Source: Candidatus Kapaibacterium sp.
GTDB taxonomy: Bacteria > Bacteroidota > Ignavibacteria > Kapaibacteriales > WFXC01
Length of the DNA: 64,000 nt
Direction of reading: 5' to 3'
Assembly: GCA_015490805.1 (NCBI GenBank)
Contig: WFXC01000012.1
Coordinates: 1-64,000, forward strand
Shown here: positions 31,140 through 40,326 of the stretch, one piece after another
Layout: the number at the start of each line of letters is the position of its first letter
How positions within the stretch are numbered: position 1 is the first letter of the stretch
Translations under genes and position numbers: made by a program
Notes under the pieces: model-generated
Databases searched by the model: none
What the model was told of the DNA's origin: nothing
Seen by the model: only the letters and a program-made list of their open reading frames with translations

Positions 31140-32849
31140 ATGCAGCAACCATCCGCATATATGATAACGGCTCGCAAATGGCGCCCCCAGCGATTTGCGG
31201 AAGTGGTAGGACAGGAGCACGTGACCCGGACGCTGCGCAATGCCCTGAAGCAACACCGTGTTCACCACGCCTATTTGTTCGCCGGTCCTCGTGGAGTCGG
31301 GAAAACGACAACGGCGCGCATCCTGGCAAAAGCGGTAAACTGCCTGAATATGGAAGATGGCGAGCCGTGCAACCAGTGTCAATCGTGCCAGGCTTTTCTT
31401 GAAGGGCGCTCAATGGATGTGCTGGAAATTGACGGTGCTTCCCACAATAGCGTCGACGATGTTCGAATGCTCCGGGAGAATGCCAAGTATCCGCCGAAAA
31501 GTGGGCGGTACAAAATTTACATCATTGACGAAGTGCATATGCTTTCAACCGCCGCCTTCAATGCTTTACTCAAAACCTTAGAAGAACCCCCTCCTCACCT
31601 GCTGTTCATCTTTGCCACAACAGAGCCGCAGAAGCTCCCGGCTACCATTATCAGCCGATGCCAGCGCTTTGATTTCCGGCGGATGAGTATTCCGGAAATC
31701 GTGCGCCATCTGACAAAAATTGCGGATGCCGAAGAAATCGAGGTTGAAGAAGAAGCGCTGCTAACGATCGCCCGAAAAGCGGATGGCTCAATGCGTGATG
31801 CCCAGAGTATCTTCGATCAGTTAGTCGCTTTCAGCGGCGCAAAGATTACCTATGCAGATGTGCAACAAACGTTTCATCTGATCGACCAGCAGTTCTTCTT
31901 TGAGGTGGAAAAGACCTTAGCGCAGGGCGATCTCCACGGTGTCTTCCAGATCGTGCAACAACTCTTTGCACAGGGATACGATTTCAGCGAATTTCTTTCG
32001 GGATTAGTCGATCATTATCGCAATCTGCTGGCGGTCGTTGCAACGGGCTCAGCCGATCTGGTCACCTTAACCCCGGAATGGCAACAGCAGTACAAAGAGC
32101 GAGCTAAAGCATACTCTCAGGCTGCTCTCCTCAACGTACTCTCCGTGTTGACCTATGGCGAGCAACAGCTCAAATTTGCCTCGAATCCCCGCATTTACCT
32201 GGAAGTGCTGCTGGCAAAAGTTGCTTTGCTGGACTCGGCGCTGGATCTGGCGCAACTGCTGGAGCAACTCCAGTCTCCGAACGCCCCATCCTCTGCAAAG
32301 TCGAGCCAGCCAAAAACAGCAGTAGCAGAAACAGCAGCACCGTATCAGACAACGTCTTCAGCATCTTCTCCATCTCCACCAGCCGGTGAAAAACCGCCAG
32401 CAGGGAAAACTTCCAGAGAAAAGCCGGTAAAATTGACCCAGGAATTCGTGCTTCGCGCTATTCAAGAATCTGAAACGTTTCGGGGCATTCGCCGCCTCCT
32501 GCTCCGCAAAGATATGGTGAAGATTACGGTTGATGGCAATGCGGTGAAGATTACCCCAAGTGATCCCTTTGTAGGCGAAACCTTAGCACAACGCCAGCAG
32601 GTGTTAGCACAATTGCTTTCGGAAAAGTGCGGGCAATCGGTATCCGTGGAAATCGAGGGCATTAAAAAACCAACGATCCATATTTTTGAAAATCTGGACA
32701 CAACAGAATCTCCTACTCCGCAACCTTCCCGAACTTTCACTGAAGGTAAAAAACAGGCAAATGCAACAGCAGACTCGAACGATGAAGCAGTGGAAAACGA
32801 AGCTGAAAGAAAGCTGAAAGACTTCTTTGATTTGAAGCGAGTGAAATAA
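31140..32849 (+). CDS. dnaX: DNA polymerase III subunit gamma/tau
   Basis: ITARKWRPQRFAEVVGQEHVTRTL, AGPRGVGKTTTARILAKAVNC, CNQCQSCQ zinc motif, DEVHMLS. Confidence 0.96.
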   Translation: MQQPSAYMITARKWRPQRFAEVVGQEHVTRTLRNALKQHRVHHAYLFAGPRGVGKTTTARILAKAVNCLNMEDGEPCNQCQSCQAFLEGRSMDVLEIDGASHNSVDDVRMLRENAKYPPKSGRYKIYIIDEVHMLSTAAFNALLKTLEEPPPHLLFIFATTEPQKLPATIISRCQRFDFRRMSIPEIVRHLTKIADAEEIEVEEEALLTIARKADGSMRDAQSIFDQLVAFSGAKITYADVQQTFHLIDQQFFFEVEKTLAQGDLHGVFQIVQQLFAQGYDFSEFLSGLVDHYRNLLAVVATGSADLVTLTPEWQQQYKERAKAYSQAALLNVLSVLTYGEQQLKFASNPRIYLEVLLAKVALLDSALDLAQLLEQLQSPNAPSSAKSSQPKTAVAETAAPYQTTSSASSPSPPAGEKPPAGKTSREKPVKLTQEFVLRAIQESETFRGIRRLLLRKDMVKITVDGNAVKITPSDPFVGETLAQRQQVLAQLLSEKCGQSVSVEIEGIKKPTIHIFENLDTTESPTPQPSRTFTEGKKQANATADSNDEAVENEAERKLKDFFDLKRVK

Positions 32850-32864
32850 AATGCAGGAACAACG

Positions 32865-33338
32865 ATGGAAAAGCAGCCGGCACCTCCGTTTGAAGGAGTG
32901 ACGGATACGGGAGAAAAGATCAGTCTGGAACAGTTTCGCGGAAAGTGGGTGATTCTATACTTCTATCCCCGCGATAACACCCCGGGCTGTACCGCCGAAG
33001 CCTTAGATTTCCGAAATGCAGCGGAAGATTTTGCAAAACACAACGCTGTGATTCTGGGTGTCAGCCCTGATCCCATCAACCGGCATCAAAAATTCAAGCA
33101 GAAATATCAACTGCCCTTTGTGCTGATCAGCGACGAAGATCATTCCATCGCTGAACGATATGGTGTATGGAAGGAAAAAAAGCTGTATGGCAAAGTCTTT
33201 CCGGGCATTGAACGAAGTACGTTCATTATCGATCCCGATGGAAATATCGTTGCAGCATTTCGGAAGGTGAAGGTAAAAGGGCACGTGCAAACCGTTTTAG
33301 AGACGTTGCAACAACTGCAACAACAAACACAGAATTAA
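32865..33338 (+). CDS. bcp: Thioredoxin-dependent peroxiredoxin (Bcp/PrxQ)
   Basis: VILYFYPRDNTPGCTAEALDFRNAAEDF. Confidence 0.94.
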   Translation: MEKQPAPPFEGVTDTGEKISLEQFRGKWVILYFYPRDNTPGCTAEALDFRNAAEDFAKHNAVILGVSPDPINRHQKFKQKYQLPFVLISDEDHSIAERYGVWKEKKLYGKVFPGIERSTFIIDPDGNIVAAFRKVKVKGHVQTVLETLQQLQQQTQN

Positions 33339-33349
33339 GGAGACGGAAG

Positions 33350-34777
33350 ATGGAACAATCTCGGAGTACAGCGCCATTCGTTGATTCACATTGTCACTTA
33401 GATGTTGAACAGTTTGAGCCAGATCGACCACAAGTAATCCACCGGGCACGGGAAGCAGGGATCCGTGCCATTGTCATTCCGGCTATCGAACCGGCAACCT
33501 TCGATCACTTGCAATCAGTGGTGCTTTCGGATCCAATGCTTTTCTGGGGCGTTGGCATCCATCCCCACAGTGTGGGAACGTACGAAGAAGAATCTCTGGA
33601 AGTGGTAGAATCCTGGCTCCAGAAGGGCGAGCGTGTCGTTGCCATTGGGGAAATCGGTCTGGACTACTACTACGACTTTTCACCCAGAGACAAACAAAAA
33701 GCCTTTTTCCGTGACCAAATTCGGCTGGCAAAGCAATACCAGCTTCCTGTCATCATCCACAACCGGGAAGCAGATAAAGACATATTCCGGATTGTCGAAC
33801 AGGAACAAGACGGAACGCTCCGGGGTGTTTTTCACTGCTTTTCAGGTTCACCGGCGTTAGCTGAACGGGCACTGAAACTGCAAATGTGCGTTTCATTCAC
33901 CGGAATGATTACCTTCCCGAAAGTACGGCTTCAGGAAACAGTGCAGGCGGTTCCGCTGGAACAAATGATGATCGAAACAGATAGTCCATATTTAACGCCC
34001 GTGCCCTATCGTGGAAAACGGAATGAACCCTCTCGACTCCCCCTCATCGCAGCGAAAATCGCAGAGTGGAAGAAAACGACCATTGAGGAAGTTGCAGAAA
34101 AGACAACGCAAACGGCAATGCGACTCTTTCGCCTAACAATCGCAGCTCTTGCTACTTTTCTTCTGGCATTCCTGTTGCCATTCCGGGCAACGGCTCAGCA
34201 GGACACAGGCCGCGGCTTTGTCCATCCCTTTCAAAAATTCATTGGCGGCGGTGGCGTTATCGGAATGATGACCTTTGTTGAAACGCCTGACAGCGGGCGG
34301 GATCGCTCCTATGAAGGACTGCCAGCTTTCGGCGGCGTGCTCAACTGGTTTTTTACCGACCACCTCTTTCTGTCCGCTTCCTACGTCATCGCGAAAAATA
34401 CCAAGGTACAGCGATTTCAGGCAAATCCCAACTATCATCACGTATTGGACTTTGCAATCAATTACACGCCAATTCCGTACAACCGAATGGCTTTTTACTT
34501 TTCCCTTGGAATGTCCTATTTTTACAACAATCTCAACAACCGACGAAAGGAAAACTTTTTAGGCTCCAACTTCGCCATTGGTCTCTACGGCAACATTCGA
34601 ACGCCTTACGGGGTCATTGTCCCATCAGCCGAATGGCGGGTCAGCTTTATGTTGGGCGATCGCATTCTGGACTACGATCCGAATCCCAATGATCAAAACC
34701 CGGAGCGGATTCGGCAAAATGTTCCGTACTTCACATCGATCCCCCGGTTCTTGATCCAGTTCTTTCCGGAATGGTAG
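33350..34777 (+). CDS. tatD: TatD-family hydrolase fused in frame to an outer-membrane beta-barrel-like domain (possible second start at 34118)
   Basis: Residues 1-~260 TatD (FVDSHCHLDVEQF, VAIGEIGLDYYYD, ETDSPYLTPVPYRGKRNEP); from residue 257 MRLFRLTIAALATFLLAFLLPFRATAQ signal peptide then a beta-rich barrel. Confidence 0.9.
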   Translation: MEQSRSTAPFVDSHCHLDVEQFEPDRPQVIHRAREAGIRAIVIPAIEPATFDHLQSVVLSDPMLFWGVGIHPHSVGTYEEESLEVVESWLQKGERVVAIGEIGLDYYYDFSPRDKQKAFFRDQIRLAKQYQLPVIIHNREADKDIFRIVEQEQDGTLRGVFHCFSGSPALAERALKLQMCVSFTGMITFPKVRLQETVQAVPLEQMMIETDSPYLTPVPYRGKRNEPSRLPLIAAKIAEWKKTTIEEVAEKTTQTAMRLFRLTIAALATFLLAFLLPFRATAQQDTGRGFVHPFQKFIGGGGVIGMMTFVETPDSGRDRSYEGLPAFGGVLNWFFTDHLFLSASYVIAKNTKVQRFQANPNYHHVLDFAINYTPIPYNRMAFYFSLGMSYFYNNLNNRRKENFLGSNFAIGLYGNIRTPYGVIVPSAEWRVSFMLGDRILDYDPNPNDQNPERIRQNVPYFTSIPRFLIQFFPEW

Positions 34778-34880
34778 CAATGCAACGCTACGCGAAGATA
34801 CATCCTGACAGGCGCAAGGAATAGATGGTGCACGATATTGCAAAGCACAAGCACAAATACAAACAAAACGGGGTTGAGGA

Positions 34881-35510
34881 ATGGGAAATATCACGGTCGT
34901 CAATCACGCGCTCATCCAGCGAGATCTGTCCATTGTACGAGATAAAAACACTCCGCTGCCATCGTTTCGTGCAGCGCTCCACCGAATCGCCGTGGGATTG
35001 GTGTACGAGGCAACCCGCAACCTGCTGCTGGAAGAAACACCAATCGAAACACCGCTGGAACCAACCACAGGATATCGAGTAGCGAATCGGATCGTTTTTG
35101 TGCCCATTCTTCGGGCAGGACTCAGCTTTTTAAATGCCGCCCTGAGTGTCGTTCCGGAAGCCACGGTCGGTTTTATTGGCATTCGGCGGGATGAACAGAC
35201 CTTAGAGCCGCACGAATACCACTACCACGTTCCACCAGCGGAGAATGAGCATACAGTGGCGATTATTTTAGATCCGATGATTGCAACTGGTGGCAGTATG
35301 GTCGCAGCCCTTAATCGCCTCAGTATCGATGGATATCAGCACTGTGCCGTTGTGGCTTTAATTGCAGCGCCAGAAGGAATTGAAAAAGTCCACTCGTACT
35401 ATCCAACCGTACCCATTTTCTTAGCTGCCTTAGACCGGCAACTCAATGATGCTGGCTATATCCTGCCGGGTTTAGGAGACGCAGGCGACCGTTTTTGTGC
35501 TACGACATAA
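34881..35510 (+). CDS. upp: Uracil phosphoribosyltransferase
   Basis: 209 aa; VPILRAGLSFLNAALSVVPEATVGFIGIRRDEQTLEPHEYHYHVP, LDPMIATGGSM, LPGLGDAGDRFCAT. Confidence 0.97.
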   Translation: MGNITVVNHALIQRDLSIVRDKNTPLPSFRAALHRIAVGLVYEATRNLLLEETPIETPLEPTTGYRVANRIVFVPILRAGLSFLNAALSVVPEATVGFIGIRRDEQTLEPHEYHYHVPPAENEHTVAIILDPMIATGGSMVAALNRLSIDGYQHCAVVALIAAPEGIEKVHSYYPTVPIFLAALDRQLNDAGYILPGLGDAGDRFCATT

Positions 35511-35883
35511 ACGACTGCTTGTCACCGGGGATCTCTAAGATAATCACTTGCTGGAGGTTTCGAAGGCGCTCTTCGTACTGCGCTCGCAACTGCTCTATCT
35601 GCTGGCGATGATCTTCCTCTCGCTCTGCGAGAATCTGGGACAATCGCAGCAATTGTCGCCGCATCCGCAGGATAATCTCAATACCGGGAAGATTGACTTC
35701 CAGATCCTCCATCAAACGTCGAGCACGGCGAATTTCTTCCAGCCAGATGCCTTCAATATACCGCCGTCCCTGTTGCTCCACTATTGGTATCAGCTCGACC
35801 TGAAGGAGAAATTCGATCAGCTCCTGTTCCACTTTGCACGCAGCAGCCGCTTCCTCAATGGTTATCAAAACCGCCCTCTCCAT
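35500..35883 (-). CDS. CbpM/MerR-like chaperone modulator
   Basis: 127 aa with DLEVNLPGIEIILRMRRQLLRLS typical of CbpM-like proteins; adjacent to a DnaJ-like gene. Confidence 0.75.
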   Translation of the reverse strand: MERAVLITIEEAAAACKVEQELIEFLLQVELIPIVEQQGRRYIEGIWLEEIRRARRLMEDLEVNLPGIEIILRMRRQLLRLSQILAEREEDHRQQIEQLRAQYEERLRNLQQVIILEIPGDKQSFMS

Positions 35884-35889
35884 CGCTCC

Positions 35890-36843
35890 TTATCCCTTCG
35901 TCCTGTGCAACTGAGCCAGTTGCTCGAAAAGCTGCCGTTCCTCATCTGTCAACCTGGTTGGAATCTGCACATTGATCTTAACGTACAGATCTCCTCGCTG
36001 CTTTGGTGAACGATATTTCGGCATTCCCAGTTTGCGGAGTTTCAAGGTTGTGCCCGGCTGCGTCCCCGGTGGCACTTTTAATTTGACCTTTTTACCATCC
36101 AAAGTCGTTAACATCACCTCTCCGCCCAGAACCGCAGTGTAAAGATCCACCGTTACTTCCGTGTAAAGATCATCTCCCTGACGGCGGAACCGTTCGTGTG
36201 GAAGGATTTTCACGGTGATATAAAGATCTCCCCGTGGACCACCTTGATATCCCGGCGCCCCCTTACCTGAAATTTTGAGCTGCTGTCCATCCTGAATGCC
36301 CGGACGAATCTTAATCCGAATCTTTTCGCCCTGGACAGCAATAGTCCGTTCTGTGCCGTGAAATGCTTCTTCCAGCGTAATGGTAATGGTCGCCTGATAA
36401 TCCTCCCCTTTCCTTGGACGTGCTTTTCGCCGGGGTCCGCCACCAAAGAGATATTCAAAAAAGTCCGAAAAGCGGAAATCCTCGCCAAACAGATCACCCA
36501 GGTCTTCCGCTGAGGTCGTATAAACTCGATAGCCTCCACCACCCTGCTGTGCGCCAGCTGTCTGGCGGAGAAACTCTTCCCAACTGATGCCTCCACCAGC
36601 ACCACCTGTCTGCTGGTATTGCTTCCAGTAAGCACCAAACTGGTCATACTTTTTGCGCTTTTCCGGATCGCTCAATACCTCGTATGCCTCGCTGATCTCC
36701 TTGAATTTCTCCTCTGCTTCCTTATCACCGGGACGCACATCAGGATGATACTTCCGGGCTAATCGCCGGTATGCCTTTTTGATTTCCTCCTGCGTCGCAT
36801 CCCTGCTAACCCCCAGAATTTTGTAGTAATCCTTATACTCCAT
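35890..36843 (-). CDS. DnaJ/CbpA-like co-chaperone lacking the zinc-finger domain
   Basis: J-domain [56 protein letters not shown]-terminal substrate-binding domains; no CxxCxGxG. Confidence 0.93.
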   Translation of the reverse strand: MEYKDYYKILGVSRDATQEEIKKAYRRLARKYHPDVRPGDKEAEEKFKEISEAYEVLSDPEKRKKYDQFGAYWKQYQQTGGAGGGISWEEFLRQTAGAQQGGGGYRVYTTSAEDLGDLFGEDFRFSDFFEYLFGGGPRRKARPRKGEDYQATITITLEEAFHGTERTIAVQGEKIRIKIRPGIQDGQQLKISGKGAPGYQGGPRGDLYITVKILPHERFRRQGDDLYTEVTVDLYTAVLGGEVMLTTLDGKKVKLKVPPGTQPGTTLKLRKLGMPKYRSPKQRGDLYVKINVQIPTRLTDEERQLFEQLAQLHRTKG

Positions 36844-36965
36844 CTGCTCTCTCCAGACTTCACTGTCCTACAAAATTCGTTAAGACGAGCATTACCCCCG
36901 TTAGTTTGTGCTCCTTGTGCACTGGATCGTTGTAACATTCGTTAAATAGAGTTCCACAACAAGCG

Positions 36966-37038
36966 GTGGGCGTAGCTCAGTTGGTAGAGCGCCAGATTGT
37001 GGCTCTGGTGGTCGCGGGTTCAAGTCCCGTCGCCCACC
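36966..37038 (+). tRNA. tRNA-His (anticodon GTG)
   Basis: GTGGGCG TA GCTC AGTTGGTA GAGC ... CCAGA TTGTGGC TCTGG ... GCGGG TTCAAGT CCCGT CGCCCAC; G at -1 (36965) opposite C73. Confidence 0.97.
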
Positions 37039-37044
37039 CTCTAA

Positions 37045-39000
37045 TTATCCTTCCACGGTCGCAACGGAGCGACGAGTTGCCAGCTTCCAGAGAAGGAATG
37101 TTACCAGAGCAATTCCTCCCTGAGCGGCCATTGTTTCAACAGTGGCAAAGATTCCCAGCAGAGGAATATCCATAACTCCAGGAATTGGAAGCACTGAGAT
37201 ATAACCTGCTTCTTGGAGTGCGTGAATTCCTTTACCTGCCAAGACCATTGCCAATATGACCATAGTAACGGATGAAAGCTGGAACAGCCGGCGGAATGGT
37301 ATACGTTGCGAAATACGTTGCAACACCCACGCTGTTATTCCCAGAGCAATAGCGGAAGTTGTTAATCCTGCTAAGATTCCATTCTGAGCTGCTTGTGTTC
37401 CCTCAAGATTGAGAGCGGAAAGAAAAATCACCGTTTCTGCTGCTTCCCGAAACACAGCAACAAAAACCAAGATGAACAAGCCAACAGCATTCTTTTGAGA
37501 TACTAAGGTCGGCAGACGCTTCTGCACAAATTGCTGCCACCCAGCGGCAGTTGAAGATTGGTGCAACCAAAAACCAACATAGATTAGAATGACAACTGCT
37601 ACCAAAGCCCCAACCCCTTCAAGCAACTCACGATCTCGTGCTCCCATCTGGATAAGAGCATCGGCAAAAAACCACAATACGACACCAATACTCAAAGCAG
37701 AAAGCCAGCCAGCGTGGACAAAAGAGCGAAGGTGATGGGCATCTAATCGGCGGAGTACGCTTAAAATCACAATAATAATTAGCAATGCCTCCAAACCCTC
37801 GCGGAAAATAATAGCAGTTGCCATCCAGAAGGTAAATCCAAAAGTAAATATTTGTTCTGCAAACACTTCACGAGCTTCCCGAAGTGCAGCCCGAATATCC
37901 GAAAGAAGTACTAATGCTTCCTCACTATCTTCCTGCTCCAAGGCTGTCCGGAGGGACAACATACTGCGTTCGATGCGGCTCCCAAGACCTGGAGCCTGGA
38001 CCTGCAAAAATTGCTCTAACGGTTCAATCATCTCCAGGTAAACGGTTAATACCTTCTGGGATGCAACTGCATACTGCTGACGATGTACTTGCTCTATTAT
38101 GTGTTCAAGAGCTCTTTCGGCCGCATTTAGGTACGCCTCAGGTGTATTCGCTGGTTCAAAAGTGCGGACTGCTGCTAACAGTTCTCGAGATCCTCTCCGT
38201 TCCTTCGGGAAATGAGTACTCAGCCATTGCAAAAGTGTCCGATCATCGCTTCGACTGATGAAGGCCAACCGTGTCAAGATTGAATCTTGAATGTACCGTG
38301 GTAGACGAGTCTTCTGAGGATCATAGGGTAAGGCTTTGACAAAAAACGCCAGTGCCCATAACTGCTCTTCCGAAAGCTGCGAAAATGCCGGCATTGCCGT
38401 ACCCTCCACTCCCAAACGAACAGTATTGTAGACAGAAAGTGGAGAACTCAAAAGCTGAAATAAAGAATCTGTGAGATCACTCGGTGGAGGCTGAAGCGCT
38501 ACGCCTGCTGGACCATCTCCATATCCCTGATCCCCATGGCAACTTTGGCAGTACCGCTGATACAGACTCTTCCCTTTCTGTAACGATGGCCAACGAACAG
38601 GTGCTACTTGCAAAAGCTTAGCCTCAAAAAAGCTATTCCGAATCCTGGTAGTAATTGCCAGTATGCTGTCATGCGGAGCTTTTGCCCCTATCATTTTTTC
38701 CAGATCTTCTAACTGTCCACGAATATCATCAAACAGCGAGGGCGGTACTGCTACCCGCAATGAATCCCAAAGACCTAACAGCCGCTTGGAAAACTCTTGC
38801 ATTTCTGCATACTCAAACGTATCCACCACTGCTCCCTGCGCCACTGCCCGAGGATAATCTCGCCCAATATAATCGAGAAGGTTGGCAACTACCGAAATTT
38901 CAGATGGCGCCGCTATCAGCACGCCAGCACAAAGCGTGCTATACCATACAGACAAGATTATCTGCCAAAAGTGCCGGTATGCTGCTGTTGGAGATTCCAC
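37045..39000 (-). CDS. Cytochrome c / FTR1-family iron permease fusion
   Basis: 651 aa; YCQSCHGDQGYGDGPAG haem motif; EGLEALLIIIVIL and VFREAAETVIFLSAL (REGLE/REAAE) FTR1 motifs. Confidence 0.9.
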   Translation of the reverse strand: MESPTAAYRHFWQIILSVWYSTLCAGVLIAAPSEISVVANLLDYIGRDYPRAVAQGAVVDTFEYAEMQEFSKRLLGLWDSLRVAVPPSLFDDIRGQLEDLEKMIGAKAPHDSILAITTRIRNSFFEAKLLQVAPVRWPSLQKGKSLYQRYCQSCHGDQGYGDGPAGVALQPPPSDLTDSLFQLLSSPLSVYNTVRLGVEGTAMPAFSQLSEEQLWALAFFVKALPYDPQKTRLPRYIQDSILTRLAFISRSDDRTLLQWLSTHFPKERRGSRELLAAVRTFEPANTPEAYLNAAERALEHIIEQVHRQQYAVASQKVLTVYLEMIEPLEQFLQVQAPGLGSRIERSMLSLRTALEQEDSEEALVLLSDIRAALREAREVFAEQIFTFGFTFWMATAIIFREGLEALLIIIVILSVLRRLDAHHLRSFVHAGWLSALSIGVVLWFFADALIQMGARDRELLEGVGALVAVVILIYVGFWLHQSSTAAGWQQFVQKRLPTLVSQKNAVGLFILVFVAVFREAAETVIFLSALNLEGTQAAQNGILAGLTTSAIALGITAWVLQRISQRIPFRRLFQLSSVTMVILAMVLAGKGIHALQEAGYISVLPIPGVMDIPLLGIFATVETMAAQGGIALVTFLLWKLATRRSVATVEG

Positions 39001-39194
39001 GTCCGCACAAACGTTATTTAGACAAAGTTCAATTAAGCAGAGAATGAGAAACGTTTCTCTATGCTAAATATTTCGTGCTGTTGCCTTGCAACAATGAACA
39101 ATGTCCAGGTATGAGCACCGAACAGGCCCTCTACTGGTTAAAGATCCCGACAAACCAGACGATATTTGCAAATGAACGGACTTCAGGATGAAGC

Positions 39195-39239
39195 ACAGGA
39201 CAAGGACTGTCAGTGTGGAACGAGTTACACGGAGGTAAC
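39195..39239 (+). promoter_or_regulatory. Candidate CsrA-type binding hairpins in the flagellin leader
   Basis: 39224-39239 GTTAC[ACGGAG]GTAAC (5-bp stem, ANGGAN hexaloop over the SD, ATG at 39242); 39195-39210 ACAG[GACAAGGA]CTGT upstream. Confidence 0.5.
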
Positions 39240-39241
39240 CG

Positions 39242-40159
39242 ATGCCATTAGCAATTTTTGGTGGCGGACGGATCCGCACAAACACGCCGGCAGAAAACGC
39301 ATACAATGCGCTGCAGGCTGCTAATTCCGACATCGCGCTGCGCCAGCTTCGCCTTTCAACGGGTAAGCGGATCAACTCTCCCGCTGACGACGTTGCGGGA
39401 TACATCACATCCCGTGCGTTGTTGTCTCGCGTAGGATCCCTGCGGTCAGCCCTCAATGCGGTGGGAGACGCGAAAAACGTAACCGGTATCGCGATGGACG
39501 GGCTGGACAACATCGCCTCTCTGATTACGAAAATCAAAGAAGCAACCTCAGCAGCCGCATCAGGCGCTCTGGGCACGGATGAGAAAGTATCGCTGGCACA
39601 AGCAGCCTACCGATTAGCAGAGCAAATTCAAACAGTGGTAAACTCAACGGTCTTTGGTGGCAAAGAATTATTAGCCAATACCTTCTCCGGCGACTTCGTC
39701 ATCGGATTCCGAGCGGATAATTCATTGATCACCTTAGGTATTGACCTGACGACTGCTAACAGCTTTGTGGTAAATGTCAATGTGCAAGGGAACCCAGATT
39801 TTGCAGGTGTAGCTGGCTTAGACCTTACGTCTTTAAATGCAGTTTCCTCAACTGATCTAGGAATTTTCAGTTCTACTCAGATCGCCACAACGTTGGCGAG
39901 CTTAGCATCTGCCTTAGATAACATCAACACAATGGCGTCATTCTTGGGTGGGATTACCAATCGCCTGCAATCTCAGGAAGTTGCATTGCAGTCGCAAATT
40001 ACCAACTACAATGCAGCGATTTCCCGAATTGAAGATGCGGATGTTGCACTGGAGCAACTGGAATTGATCAAAGCGCAATTCCTCCAGCAAAGCTCGGTCA
40101 TCTCCCTGGCACAAGCCAATCAATTTCCGCAGGTCTTCCTGCAGCTTCTGACGGGCTAA
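39242..40159 (+). CDS. Flagellin (minimal D0/D1 type)
   Basis: 305 aa; ALRQLRLSTGKRINSPADDVAGYITSRALLSRVGSL and C-terminal AAISRIEDADVALEQLELIKAQFLQQSSVISLAQANQFPQVFLQLL. Confidence 0.93.
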   Translation: MPLAIFGGGRIRTNTPAENAYNALQAANSDIALRQLRLSTGKRINSPADDVAGYITSRALLSRVGSLRSALNAVGDAKNVTGIAMDGLDNIASLITKIKEATSAAASGALGTDEKVSLAQAAYRLAEQIQTVVNSTVFGGKELLANTFSGDFVIGFRADNSLITLGIDLTTANSFVVNVNVQGNPDFAGVAGLDLTSLNAVSSTDLGIFSSTQIATTLASLASALDNINTMASFLGGITNRLQSQEVALQSQITNYNAAISRIEDADVALEQLELIKAQFLQQSSVISLAQANQFPQVFLQLLTG

Positions 40160-40199
40160 TAATCGCCTCGAGATCGCAACATATCCATCAGATCTTCCC

Positions 40200-40225
40200 G
40201 GCGGTGGCAACGCCACCGCCTTTTT
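40200..40225 (+). terminator. Rho-independent terminator downstream of flagellin
   Basis: GGCGGTGGC-AAC-GCCACCGCC followed by TTTTT: perfect 9-bp stem. Confidence 0.92.
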
Positions 40226-40326
40226 GATTTCTCCCTATTCTTGCAATTTTTCCACCCATCTGCTGTCACTACAACTAAGGGGAAATCTACTCCTTTCTGC
40301 AGCACTGAGAACTCAACGTTGCCACG

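Noticed and set aside
32664-32669. A6 run in dnaX as a programmed -1 frameshift site
   Set aside because: In frame it reads ATT AAA AAA CCA, not a canonical X XXY YYZ heptamer, and it lies late in the gene without an obvious downstream stem or upstream SD.
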